DNA of 64,000 nucleotides from Papio anubis (Eukaryota; Chordata; Mammalia; Primates; Cercopithecidae): positions 30,892,290 to 30,956,289 of the forward strand of contig NC_044980.1 in NCBI RefSeq assembly GCF_008728515.1, in the 5' to 3' direction. Shown piece after piece: positions 20,345 through 31,290 of the stretch (position 1 is its first letter; every line of letters begins with the position of its first letter). The notes beneath the pieces were generated by a model. The model was not told the origin of the DNA, did not search any database, and saw only the letters and a list, made by a program, of their open reading frames with translations. Made by a program: the position numbers and the translations under genes.

Positions 20345-21118
20345 TTTTTTTTTTATTTGTTTAAAAAGGAGGTATATCCATATGATGGAATACTATTTAG
20401 TGATAAAAAGAAATGAGCTATTGACGCATGCAACAATGTGGATGAATCTCAGAATCATTATGCTGAGTGAAAGAAGCAAGACCAAAAAAGAGTACATACA
20501 GCAAAATTGCATTTATATAAAGTAAAATTCTAGAAAAGGCACGCTGATCTAGGGGTAGAAAGCACACCAACATTTAGGGGCTTGAATGGGGATGGTAGGA
20601 CAGCAGCAGAGGAGGAAGGGGGAGGACCACGGGAAGGGAGGGAACTTTTGGGGCTAGTGGGTATGTCCATTATCTTAGTTGTAAAGATGGTTTCATGGGT
20701 AATGGTGGTTTTATATATAACCATATGTAAAGATGGTTTCATAGGTTCAAATTTATCAAACCTGGGCCAGCCGCGGTGGCTCACACCTGTAATCCCAGCA
20801 CTTTGGGAGGCTGAGGCGGGCAGATCATGAGATCAGGAGATCGAGACCACGGTGAAACCCTGTCTCTACTGAAAATACAAAAAATTAGAGGGGTGTGGTG
20901 GCGGGCGCCTGTAGTCCCAGCTACTCGGGAGGCTGAGGCAGGAGAATGGAGTGAACCCGGGAGGCGGAGCTTGCAGTGAGCTGAGATCGCGCCACTGCAC
21001 TCCAGCCTGGGTGACAGAGTGAGACTCCATCTCAAAAAAAAAAAAAAAGTTATCAAACCTGTATGCTTTAAATATGTGTGGTTTATTGCATGTGAATTAT
21101 ACATCAATAAAGGTCTTC
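20345..21118 (+). mobile_element. L1M 3' end, plus, split by AluY
   Basis: 'tatccatatgatggaatactat', 'catgcaacaatgtggatgaa', 'tatgctgagtgaaagaagc' and 'acttttggggctagtgg', then after the Alu 'gtgaattatacatcaataaag', mark the end of an old L1 (L1MD/ME type). Confidence 0.85.
20765..21049 (+). mobile_element. AluY, plus, inside L1M
   Basis: TSD 'ttatcaaacctg' at 20753-20764 and 21050-21061. It has the AluY right arm ('gagaatgga', 'ggcggagcttgcagtgagctg') and lacks 'catcctggctaa' before 'cacggtgaaa'. Confidence 0.93.
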
Positions 21119-21444
21119 ATAAGGACTCCAGACTTGGGGCACAGATGGTCAGTGAGCATTTCCCTAGGGCAGGCCTGTGTCTGTTGCAGATTAGATTCCC
21201 AGGGAAGCCAGCTCCTAGTGAGAAAATCCTGGAGGAATCTCCTGGACAGTACTCGCACAATGAGACCAACTGCAGTGCATCCGCCAAGGACTCAGCTACT
21301 CCCACTCACCCCAGAGCTCTGGGCTAGCACAGCCCTTAAGAGTTATGATCTGGGATCCAAGGCTCTATGTCCCTGCATTGGAAGCAGCAGCTGCTGAGGG
21401 GAATTCCTGAGAGAGCTGGCACCTGAGAGCCTTGTGGTGATACT
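21119..21444. other. No recognised feature
   Basis: Unique GC-moderate sequence leading into the minisatellite. Confidence 0.5.
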
Positions 21445-21577
21445 TCTGGAGCCTGGGGACCGTCAGTTCTGGTGAGGGACGTCTGGAGCCTGGGGACAGT
21501 CAGTTCTGGTGGGGGACGTCTGGAGCCTGGGGACAGTCAGTTCTGGTGGGGGACGTCTGGAGCCTGGGGATGTCAGT
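21445..21577 (+). repeat. 37-bp minisatellite, about 3.6 copies
   Basis: Units start at 21445, 21482, 21519 and 21556 with 'tctggagcctgggga'. Units 2 and 3 are identical; unit 1 differs at two positions; unit 4 is partial. Confidence 0.97.
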
Positions 21578-21639
21578 CTCTGTAGGGTGATTCATCACAG
21601 CACCCCCTACAGCCTGGGTGTTTTCAGTGGAATTTCTTA

Positions 21640-21929
21640 TTTATTTACTTGACAGAGTTTCCCTCTGTCTCCCAGGTTGGAGTACAATGGCACCATCTCG
21701 GCTCACTGCAGCCTCTGCCTCCCAGGCCCAAGCCATCTTCCCACCTCAGCCTCTCGAGTGTCTGGGACTACAGGTGCTCGCCACCACACCTGGCTAACGT
21801 TTATATTTTTTGTAGAGACAGGATTTCACTATGTTGGCCAGGCTGGTCTGGAACTCCTAGCCTCAAGCAATCTGCTCACCTTGGCCTCCCAAAGTGCTGG
21901 GATTACAGACGAGAGCCACCATGCCCAGC
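21640..21929 (-). mobile_element. Alu (J/S), minus
   Basis: Alu antisense text from 'gacagagtttccctctgtc' to 'ccaccatgcccagcc'. Flanks 'aatttctta' and 'tatttcttt' suggest a short TSD. Confidence 0.88.
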
Positions 21930-22549
21930 CTATATTTCTTTTTTTTTTTTTTTTCCTTTTTAATTATGTCAAAGGGAGAAATAGCTAGGGTCCCACCTCA
22001 TTAGGTAACTCTCCCCACTCAACTACTTTTTTTTCTTTTAGACACTTAGTGATGTCAAAAACATTTGCCCTGCCAGACTATATGGGGAAGGGTGGTGTGG
22101 GCAGGATAGTGGCCTCTGACTACAGAACCCTCCCTCCATTGAACTGACCAAGGAGAACGGCTCTCCATTTTGTGGGAGACACTTCTCAGAGTGTTACCTT
22201 CCTAGTAAGATGACTTGACAGGTGCCTCTTCTTTGCCCTGCCCTTGACGGAAAGATGCATGCTGGATTGGCACAGATTCCAAGCTTTCTTATGGAAAGCA
22301 AAATATTCTTTCACTTTTGCAAAGCAGCTTCTGCATAAAAATATTTCCAGCAGCTTCTGTTTTCAAAAGGTTCCCTCTCCAAAGCTGAGGATTTTAAGAA
22401 GTGGGTTGAGGCAGATGTTCTTTTAGGTGAAAGGCGTGGTCTCTGAGGAGGACACTGGGTTTCCCTGCAGGTATCTTATGGGGCACTGTGATCTGAAAAG
22501 ATGCTTCTCGTTGTACTGTGTTGTGGTGTATTGTGTTGTGTTGAATTGC
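21930..22549. other. Unique sequence, no gene recognised
   Basis: Contains T-runs at 21941-21958 and 22028-22036. The rest is ordinary sequence without repeats. Confidence 0.5.
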
Positions 22550-22863
22550 ATTTTTTATTTTTGTTTTATTTTTATTTATTTTTGAGACAAGGTCTTGTCA
22601 CTCAGGCTGGAGTGCAGTGGTGCCATCTTGGCTTACTACAACCTAAACCTCCCAAGTTCAAGCAATTCTCATGCCTCAGCCTCCCTAGTAGCTGGGATTA
22701 CAGACGTGTACCACCATGCCCAGCTAATTTTTGTATTTTTTTAGTAGAGACAGGGTTTTGCCATGCTGGCCAGGCTGGTCCCAAACTCCCGACCTCAAGT
22801 GATCTCTCAGCCTCAGCCTCCCAGAAGTGCTGGGATTACAGGCATGAGCCACCATGCCTGGCC
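22550..22863 (-). mobile_element. AluS, minus
   Basis: T/A-rich tail, complete Alu ending 'ccaccatgcctggcc'. No clear TSD. Confidence 0.9.
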
Positions 22864-24279
22864 TCAATATCAGATTTTTGAAGGTTCCCCCTAGAGGTTA
22901 AGTTTCTTAGATCCTGTAGTATTGAGACTATGTAAACCCAAAGTTATTAAACTCACCTTTCAAGTGTCTGTGGAATGCCTAAACTTACATAAAAGCACAC
23001 AGTTTGTAGAATTTTATCAAATCTTCAAACACCACAATCCTCAAAATGTTTAGCTCCAATGGGTTTAAATGCATCTTCTAGAGCATTTTTCTTGGCTATC
23101 TGATATGGAATTATTTTATATTTATAATGCCTCACATTCATGAAATGATTGAGAAGTCGTGTCAAGTCCTCATTCATTTGCTCTTTAATTCATTCATGGG
23201 TGGAGTAGGTGTCACCAGAAAACTGAATGGATGGTGGGCTTGGGGAGGACAAGGCCCCGGCCGACTGTCACAAGGATCTGCCTGGGTGCTAGGGGACAAG
23301 TCTGATGGTGACTCCAAGCTTCTCTTCACAGAAAGGCTGTCGTCAGATGGAGGGATGGAGCCGGTGGGGAAATGGCAAACTTTTGCTTGGTAGACATTGC
23401 AAAAGAAAGACTTCCATCCATCTATCTGATCAGAGAAGAAATTAGAAGGGTTCTGGGCTCAAATAAAATTTCTGAGACCAACTGCTAATGAGAGGTGAGG
23501 ACAGCTGGCTATGGGATTCCGCCTCCTAAGATTTGAGGAGGAACTTTGCACTTGGGAAGCCAATTGAAAAAAAAAAGATGCCTCATTTATGCCAGCCTCA
23601 GGAAGCTAAGTCTCCCTCTGCTGCCCTGAGGGGCTGGAATCGACGTGCATGTGGCTCCCGTTTCTGTGGCCAGACCCTGGTGGTGAACACATTTCGGGCA
23701 GCCAGGAACAGGCTTGTTGTGGCTCTGCAGCCAGACCTGCCAGCCTTCTCGTCAGGACGTGCGAGCTTAATTACTCCACTGCTCTCTGGAAATGATGCTG
23801 GCTCATCCTTGAAATCCCTGACCAAGGGCCAGGCCCTGCTGGGTTTGTAGATACCTCCTGTTGTGGGTGCATGGAGCCTCTGCCCAGCCCAGCAGCTTGT
23901 CCCCTGCAGCTCTGAGAGATGCCTGCCCCACAGCGACGGCCGCAGATCTAGCTTGTGCTTCCCTAGCCGGCCTTGGCCCCTCAGACAGTTGCTGACTGTG
24001 GACACCCATTCTGGGGATTGGCCAGATCTGAATTCCTTCCCAAGATCCCCCCACCTACCCCCTCCCAACTTTCTTGTCCTCAAGGTCAACACCTGTAAAA
24101 TAATTCCCACCATATATGCAAATAATTTTACTTGTTCCATGAATGGAGACCATTGCCAGATATCACTAAATGTTTCTGAATATGGGGCTGCAACTTGGAT
24201 GGAAAATTACTGTTTTTTTCTTTCAACATGTGATGAACATTAAAGGCTTATGACTGTTGATTCATCAATACTTAAAACA
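22864..24279. other. Repeat-poor sequence, no gene recognised
   Basis: About 1.4 kb. A GC-richer part (23580-24060) has open frames on both strands (a 180-codon minus frame at 23598-24140) that show no recognisable domain. 24060-24200 has AT-rich, octamer-like text ('atatgcaaataattttac'). Confidence 0.45.
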
Positions 24280-24586
24280 TGTTTTATTTGTTTTTGTTTT
24301 TACTTTTGTTTTGTTGAGATAGAGTCTCACGCTGTTGCCCTGGCTAGAGTCCAGTGGCACAATCTCAGCTCACTGCAACCCCCGCCTCCCAGGTTCAAGC
24401 AATTCTCCTGCCTGAGCCTCCCGAGGAGCTGGGATTACAGGCATGTGTCACCATACCCAGCTAATTTTTTGTATTTTTAGTAAAGACGAGGTTTCACCAT
24501 GTTAGTCTGGCTGGTCTTGAACTCCTGACCTCAAGAGATCCACCCACCTCAGCCTCTCAAAGTGCTGGGATTACAGGCATGAGCCT
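24280..24586 (-). mobile_element. AluS, minus, 5' truncated
   Basis: Alu antisense text stops at 'ggcatgagcc' without the final 'accgcgcccggcc', then runs into a TA/TG-rich tract. Confidence 0.88.
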
Positions 24587-24672
24587 ATACATATGTATAG
24601 GTTCCTCATATACATATGCACATTATATATGTATAATATATATAACATGTGCGTACGTGTCTGTGTCTATCT
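24587..24672. repeat. TA/TG-rich low-complexity tract
   Basis: Repeated 'tatacatatgtata', 'atatatgtataatatatat' and 'gtgcgtacgtgtctgtgtct'. It begins exactly where the adjacent Alu is truncated. Confidence 0.8.
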
Positions 24673-25129
24673 TCCTGTCAACACTACGTCTCCTACCATA
24701 TTGGATCACAAAATGCTATGTGGAAGAGTTTTCGAAACTATATGACTTCTCAAAAGTTCTTATAATAAAAAGTTTACCTTAAGACAAGTTAAATTAGAGT
24801 TTGAAGATAACTGACAAGCTGATTTTAGCAACTGTTGTTGCTCTCAGGGCATGTGATGCTTTTGGTGACCACAGAGACTCCATTTCAATACCCCCAGCTC
24901 CCTTGAGCTAGTTTCTCCTAAGAAAAGGAATAATATGTTTAAAAGAAGGAATGCTGGAGAGGAGTTTACTCCAACTAAATATATTGTAGTGGCATAGCTT
25001 AGATTCCTTACCAGAAGCAGAAAATGCATAGTATAGGACCAAAAGAGGGGTATAATTTTTTTTGGAACATCGCATTCTTTCTTCTCCCTAAGACACATAG
25101 ATAGATATAATTATATGATTGGAAAATTG
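24673..25129. other. No recognised feature
   Basis: AT-rich unique sequence. Confidence 0.45.
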
Positions 25130-25470
25130 GACCCAACTGGCGAGTTTAAAGGAACTGGGACTGGTTAAACTAGAGGCGAGAGTGAGGTAGCAATGATGGT
25201 CTGAAGCAGCTGCTGTGCGTTTCCTGGAGGACCCACGGGGAGGGGGAGAGCTGCGACACAAGCTTCGCAGAGGGGCTTAGGCAGGGGTCAGCGTTTGAAT
25301 TGGACGCTCTCGTGTCTGTGGTCTGTTTTAAGTTTGGGTGTGCGAGGCCAATGCGAACAGTTTTCTTTCTTTCAAGTCCGTGGTTAGGGCAAACTGCCCC
25401 CCGGGAGAATGTCGGTGCCTTAGTTGATAGCTTTGTGTTTCCGGAAGCCCGGCTTCCAATAAAGGTGGTT
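25130..25470. promoter_or_regulatory. CpG-enriched non-repetitive patch (candidate regulatory element)
   Basis: I count about 16 CpGs in roughly 340 bp, while adjoining unique DNA has about one per 100 bp or fewer. No Alu, LTR or LINE text is present. No TATA box or open frame is evident. A regulatory role is inference from composition only. Confidence 0.35.
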
Positions 25471-25717
25471 AATTGGGAGAGGTGGAATGGTACATTCTTG
25501 CTTTCCAATTAAGAACAAGGCTTCATTACAACAAATAAGGCCAGCACTATCCAATACTATTAACTTTGTATTTAAATAAAGAGTATAATTTTAAAGTTCA
25601 AAGAAATGTGAAAATAAGCGCTAATCTCCGTTTAAAGTTCTTAATAACGGTTTAATTGAATTATGTTAATGTTCTCTTCCAAGATTAAATAGAACTAGCG
25701 CATTCTCAGTCTTTAGG

Positions 25718-25719
<2 letters not shown>
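25471..25719. other. AT-rich unique sequence beside the CpG patch
   Basis: Contains homeodomain-like words ('ggttaattg', 'ccaattaag', 'tttaattgaatt'). No repeat recognised. Confidence 0.4.

Positions 25720-25751
<32 letters not shown>
25720..25751 (+). repeat. (TG)n microsatellite, about 16 repeats
   Basis: Pure TG dinucleotide run followed by 'tacatgg'. Confidence 0.97.
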
Positions 25752-25753
<2 letters not shown>

Positions 25754-26379
25754 ATGGTTTACACATTTTGGGATTTCAGGACAGCTAGCCCTCAAAAGCC
25801 CTGCAGGTGAATTTTCACATAGGCCAAGACACTCCATTTCCACCACAAGCTACCTCGTTCCTTTTGTATCCTCCATCCCTCCCTTTCCCCTGACTTTCCA
25901 GCCATAAGCTTACGCAGAAAGACCCCTTCTGCCCATCCTGGGGAGTGCACACCAGCTGTGTGAACCATGTGACACTCTCACTGCCCCCAAGTCAGATGGG
26001 AGTCATTTTTCTCTGGACCTGACCAGTGCTCTGACTTTATCTCTTTGAGGCCATCTCCCCCTGACCCCTGCCATCTGGTGTTTGCTAGCAATTTGCATTC
26101 GGCCCTTAAGTTTTGCTCATTAAACACCCTCCTTGGCAGCTCTGTGACTCCCCTGCAACTTTTACAGCTTGGCTTTGGGTACACGCTGCTTCCAACAGAG
26201 CCTGAAGGTACAAAATCTCAGTGAGATCAGAATGTTAAGGAAAAAAAAAAGAAAGAAAACAAATTAGAAAAGACGGTCATAAGATTGTCCTGTAGATTTA
26301 AAGTGATTTGTCCACAGTCTTAGTGGGGAGGATGTGGGATCATATTCTTTGAAGTTTTATTTTCTGGTAATATTTGTTA
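25752..26379. other. Unique sequence, no gene recognised
   Basis: Ordinary sequence with an A-rich tract at 26240-26268. Confidence 0.5.
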
Positions 26380-27090
26380 GGGTGCTTTAAAAATATATAT
26401 TCCAAGAAGTATAAAGAAAACAAAAAGGTGACCCATAATTTCACCGTTCAAATAGTCCCTATTGGTTTTTTTAAATGGAAAATATGTACATGGTTACAAA
26501 ATTCAAACAGTACTTTGGGAATGATAAAAGATGAAAATCAAAAGACTTTGTATATGGACACACATACATTTACATAGAAGGATAATAAAGCACAAGAAGT
26601 TCTGTTTGCTGATTTTTCACGTAATGTGCCTGGAGATAGTTTGGTATCAGCTCGTACAGGTTTCCTGCATTTTTTGTATCCTCTGCAAAGTAGTCTGTCT
26701 CATGGACGTTTGATAATTTATTTAACCAGTCTGCTATTGAGGCAGGCTTTGCTTGTTTCTAATTTTTTACTGCAATGGCTCTGCAGTACCTACATCCCAG
26801 GAAATTCTTATATGTATATCTGTTGAATAAATTAATCCAAGTAGTAGAATTACTAGAACAAAGTCAACGTGTATTTTAAATTTGATACCCAGTGCCATAT
26901 TGTCCCTAAGAAAGGTTGCACAAATTTACACTGCCACCAAGAGTGCGGGAGAGCCATTTGCTACAACGTACACTCACCAGTATTTTTTTTTTTTTTTGAT
27001 CCATTTGGAAGTTATTTTGGAACTTGGGTTTTTTTCCCCAAAAGCAAAGTCAATTGCCTCAACACCAGTTATCAAACGATCCCTGCAGAT
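26380..27090 (-). mobile_element. L1M 3' region, minus
   Basis: Reversed L1M landmarks: 'aatttatttaaccagtctgctattga', 'tgcaatggctctgcagta', 'gttgcacaaatttacactgcca', and at 26997-27080 'gatccatttggaagttattttgg', the reverse of L1 ORF2. Confidence 0.8.
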
Positions 27091-28345
27091 CTATTTTCCC
27101 TGTAGATCTGAAATGCTGCCCTCATTGTATCTTTATGCTGATGTCTCCCTACAAATTTCCAGGTGAGCTCCATCCTCCTGCAGCAGCCACCTGCCAACTG
27201 ACACTCCTTCTTGGGTGTCTGATAGGTGTCTCAAGTGATGGATGGATATGACAGTAGAGTCCCTGATTTTTTTTTTTTTTTTTTTTTTTTGAGACGGAGT
27301 CTCGCTCTGTCGCCCAGGCTGGAGCTCAGTGACGTGATCTCAGCTTACTGCAAGCTCCGCCTCCCGGGTTCACGCCATTCTCCTGCCTCAGTCTGCTGAG
27401 TAGCTGAAACTACAAGCACCCGCCACCACGCCTGGCTAATTTTTTATACTTTTAGTAGAGACGGGGTTTCACCGTGTTAGTCAGGATGGTCTCAATCTCC
27501 TGAACTCATGATCCACCCGCCTCGGCCTCCCAAAGTGCTGGGATTACAGGCATGAGCCACCGCGTCTGGCCTAGAGTCCTTGATTTACTGCCCCATGGCC
27601 CCCGCTCATCTTCTCTTTCTTGATTGATGGTGCCATCATCTACCCAGTTACTTTGACCAAAGCAATGGGAGTCATCCTGAATTCCTTTCTTTTTCTCCAC
27701 TTCTAACCCATCAGTTCACTGGCACTGTATTAAAGTCATATTTCAAATCAGACCACTTGCCACCATTCCTGTCACTTCTACCTCTTTTATCCCATCATCA
27801 CCTCTTGGGTAGACCATTGCAAACTGTTAAGTACATTTCCAGAATATTTTTGTTGGTATAAACCCTCTGTCTACATAGTAAGTAGCTAGAGCAGTTTTTT
27901 TCTTTTAAATGCTAAACAGATGTGTCGCTCTGCAAACTAAAACTCTTTAAAGCATTTTCCATCTCAATTAGAATAGAATTCAGAGTCCTCACTAGTCACT
28001 GCAAGCTTTATGTAATCTAGCCCCTGCTCATCTTCCTGGCCTCTTCTCTGTTAACCACAACCTGCTTTTTGTTTCATGATGTGTGGACTCATTTCAACCT
28101 TAGGGTCTTGGCTCTCCCTCTCCTAGAATGCTTTTCCCTTGTCCTAGATCATCTGTGTTATGCTAGTTTCTTAGGTCTCAACTCATGTCACCCCCGTTGC
28201 CCTTTATCTCATTGTCTTGCTTTATTTTCTCTAAAACACTTACCACTATGTAGATGTTCTTATTTATTTACTTATTTAAGGGAGAATCTTTGTCTATTTT
28301 GCTTGGTGCCAATTATTCAACATGTTGAATAGTGCCTGGCACCTA
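27085..28345 (+). mobile_element. L2 LINE, plus, to its 3' end, split by AluY
   Basis: 'tttatgctgatgtctccctac', 'tgtctgataggtgtctcaag', then after the Alu 'gggagtcatcctgaattcc', 'atgtaatctagcccctgctc', 'cttttcccttgtcctag' and 'gtgcctggcacctagcaggc' follow L2 order into the 3' end. 27840-27930 is less certain. Confidence 0.8.
27270..27571 (-). mobile_element. AluY, minus, inside L2
   Basis: TSD 'tagagtcc(c/t)tgattt' at 27255-27269 and 27572-27586. It has a 24-base T-run and the AluY right arm ('gcaagctccgcctcccgggttcacgcc'). Confidence 0.95.
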
Positions 28346-28841
28346 GCAGGCACTGGAGCCTATTTCTGGAATTTCATTTTGCACCATTGCCCTGTTTGTT
28401 CTCCATTACTAAATTCCTTTTATTATTGTAGCTTTATTAGTTTCAATGCTTGTAAGAGCAGGCTTTCTCTGCCCTACCTGCTTCCACCCCCTTCTCTTTC
28501 CTAATTTTGCTGGCTATTATGGTCATTTTTCCAGAGGAGCTTTCTAAAAATACTCCTTGTTGGTATTTTAATTGGGTTTACATTGAGTTTATAGATTAAT
28601 TTGAAGTGAAAAAAAATCATCGAACCTTTTTATTTAAAAGCAAGCTAGACTTTTCTCTTAACATTTTCTTCCAGTTCCTCAACAGGTTTTTTAAAAGAAC
28701 TTTTTAATATGGAAAACTGAGAACATACACAAAAGTTGTGAAAACCGTAAAATGAACCTTCTTGTATCCATCACACAGCCTCTCCACCATCAGCCCATGC
28801 TGCCTTGTCCACATGCATACCCACTACCCTTCGTATTATTT

Positions 28842-29143
28842 ATTTTGTTATTACTATTTTTTGAGACAGGGTCTTACTCTGTCGCCCAGGCTGGAGTGCC
28901 GTGGTGTGATCTAAGCTCACTGCAACCTCTGCCTCCTGGGCTGAAGCATTCCTCCCACCTTAGCCTTCTGAGTAGCTGGGACGTCAGACGTGCTGCACCA
29001 CCATGCCTGGCTAATTTTTGTATTTTTTGTAGAGGCGGGATTTCACCATGTTGCCAAGGCTGGTCTCAAACTCCTGGGATCAAGCAGTCCACCTGCCTTG
29101 GCCTTCCACAGTGGGATTACAGGTGTGAATCACTGTACCCAGC
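28842..29143 (-). mobile_element. AluJ, minus
   Basis: Diverged Alu with 'gggctgaagcattcctccc'. 'tattattt' flanks both ends. It lacks bases in 'cccacagtgggattac'. Confidence 0.88.
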
Positions 29144-29242
29144 CCATATTATTTTCAGACAAATCCAAGACATCATCATTTATCTGTCATTGTTTTTACT
29201 ATGTATTTATGAAAGATGAAGACTTCAAAAAAATAGCCATAA

Positions 29243-29533
29243 GGCGGGGCGCAATGGCTCGCGTCTGTAATCCCAGCACTTTGGGAGGCCAAGGCGGGCA
29301 GATCACAGGTCAGGAGTTCGAGATCAGATTGGCCAACATGGTGAAACCTCATCTTTAATAAAAATACAAAAATCAGGCAGGCATGGTGACGCACCTGTAG
29401 TTCCATCTACTTGGGAGGCTGAGGCAGGAGAATCACTTGAAGCTGGGAGGCAGAGGTTGCAGTGAGCTGAGATCGTGCCACTGCACTCTAGCCTGGGCAG
29501 CAGAGCGAGTCTCCATCTCAAAAAAAAGAAAGA
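29243..29533 (+). mobile_element. AluS, plus
   Basis: Perfect 16-bp TSD 'aaaaaaatagccataa' at 29227-29242 and 29534-29549. Confidence 0.95.
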
Positions 29534-29672
29534 AAAAAAATAGCCATAATACCATTATTATACAAAAACTTCATATTTCTTCATTGATAGTTTTAAAGTT
29601 ATTTTCTAATAGGTTAGGCATGTTTCTTATTGAATGTCTATATACATATTTTAATATATATATAAAATTTTC

Positions 29673-29975
29673 TTTTTTTTTTTTTCTTTCTGAGACAGAG
29701 TCTCACTCTGTTGTCCAGGCTGGAGTGCAATGGCGTCATCTTGGCTCACTGCAACCTCTACATCCCAGGTTCAAGTGATTCTCCTGCCACAGCCTTCCAG
29801 GTAGCTGGGATTACAGGTGTCCACCACCACACCTGGCTAATTATTTTGTAATTTTAGTAGAGACGAGGTTTTGCCATGTTGGCCAGGCTAGTCTCGAACT
29901 CCTGACCTCTGGTCATCTGCCCGCCTCAGCCTCCCAAAGTGCTGAAATTACAGGTGTGAGCCATCGTGCCTGGCC
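29673..29975 (-). mobile_element. AluS, minus
   Basis: Complete Alu with T-run. The flanks are AT-rich, so the TSD is ambiguous. The 23-bp phrases 'tttcttattgaatgtctatat' (about 29620) and 'tttcttactgaatatctatat' (about 29986) lie on either side. Confidence 0.9.
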
Positions 29976-30240
29976 AAGATATATATTTCTTACTGAATAT
30001 CTATATATCAAAGTTTTGATATATCTGTGTATCAAATCTTATACAAACTTTTTAGTTTCTATTGAAAATAGGGATATGGTTTTCCGTTTCCATTTCCATT
30101 TTTCAAATTGTTATTTTTGCATATATTACAATTAACTGTTTTCATATGTTAATTTAATAACCTGCTACCTTATTGAATTGTCTTTGTTTCCAGACTTTCC
30201 TAGTCTTTTCATACCTCTTTGGAGGGTTCTAGAATACGTT

Positions 30241-30559
30241 TGGCAAGCGCCTAACCACTCAGAATGTCTGCTCATCTGCCATGCGTTCAGGGCTATGGAG
30301 TTGGTGCTGTGAGCCTAAAGAGGACCCCAACGAGGCTGTTATAGACACCAGAGGGAATTTTATTCATCTGGGGTGAGACATAAAAATAGGCAAAATGATA
30401 CACTCATAGATGTAAAAAAGTTCATCAGTAAGTCCAAACTTACATAAACAAGTTTCCAGAAAGAATTTGAGTATGGGAGTGTTCATACCAAAGTCAGGTT
30501 AATCGGTAAAGGCTCCCAGGAGCTGATGGACCAAGTCTGGCAGAGAAACGCAAGAGTGT
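30241..30559. other. No recognised feature
   Basis: Unique sequence between L1M and a MaLR fragment. Confidence 0.45.
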
Positions 30560-31290
30560 GTATGAGTCCACTCAGGCTTTCATAACAAAACACATTTCCA
30601 CCAAGTTCTTTGCCATTTTATTATTTATTTTTTAAAAATAAATCCATAGTACCTAAAAAGTTACAGATGCACTTTGTCATGTTACGAGAAACATGGCCTT
30701 TCCTCTGCTTTCCAGTAACATAGTTCTCATTTCTGAGACCTCACCAGAATGATCTTTAACGTCCGTATTGATACCAATATTCAGTTTACGTCAATCTAGG
30801 CTTTTTCTAGCATGCACCTCCAAACTCTTCCAGCCTCTGCCCATTACTACCCAGTTCCAAAACTGCTTCCATATCTTTTGGTATCTGTTACAGCAGCACC
30901 CCACTTCTTGGTACCAAAATCTGTACTGGTCAACTTGGGCTGCCATAACAAAATACCATAGACTGGGTGTCTTAACAGAAAAGTACTTTCTCATAGTTCT
31001 GGAGGCTGGACATCTGAGATCAGTGTGCCAGCACGGCCGGGTTCTAGTAAGGGTCCCCTTCGCGGCTTGCCACCTTCTCTTCTCACTGTGTCCTCACATG
31101 GCAGAGAGAGCACACTGATGTCTCTTCCTCTTCCTATGAGGGCATTAGTTCTATTGGATCAGGGCCCCATTCTCATGACCTCATTTAACCTTAATCACCT
31201 TCTTCTTGTCCCTGCCTCCAATGCAATCACATGGTGGGTTAGGGCTCAAGCATATGAATTCCAGGGGACACAGTTCAGGCTATAGCAACA
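30560..31290 (-). mobile_element. MaLR (MLT1-type) fragment with internal sequence, minus
   Basis: 30560-30600 looks like the first bases of a reversed LTR ('gagtccactcaggctttcataacaaaaca'). 30770-30925 resembles reversed MaLR internal DNA ('ctccaaactcttccagcctc', 'ttacagcagcaccccac', 'ggtaccaaaatctgta'). 30926-31290 is a reversed MLT1C-type LTR ('gggctgccataacaaaatacc', 'gttctggaggctggac', 'tgtgtcctcacatggcag'). It is a deleted, non-coding relic. Confidence 0.68.

Larger units (their letters stand above)
28346..30240 (-). mobile_element. L1M relic, minus, carrying three Alus
   Basis: 28370-28690 has 'attgtagctttattagtttc', 'ttttgctggctattatggtc' and 'cattgagtttatagattaat', the reverse of L1 ORF2. 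28690-28840, 29146-29242 and 29534-29580 form a piece related to an L1M 3' sequence ('gaaccttcttgtatccatc', 'aaatccaagacatcatc'). L1 ORF2 reverse resumes at 29580 and 29976-30240. Confidence 0.72.

Noticed and set aside
23598..24140. 180-codon minus-strand frame as a gene
   Set aside because: No domain, no promoter or splice context, and other frames in the same GC-moderate DNA are equally open.
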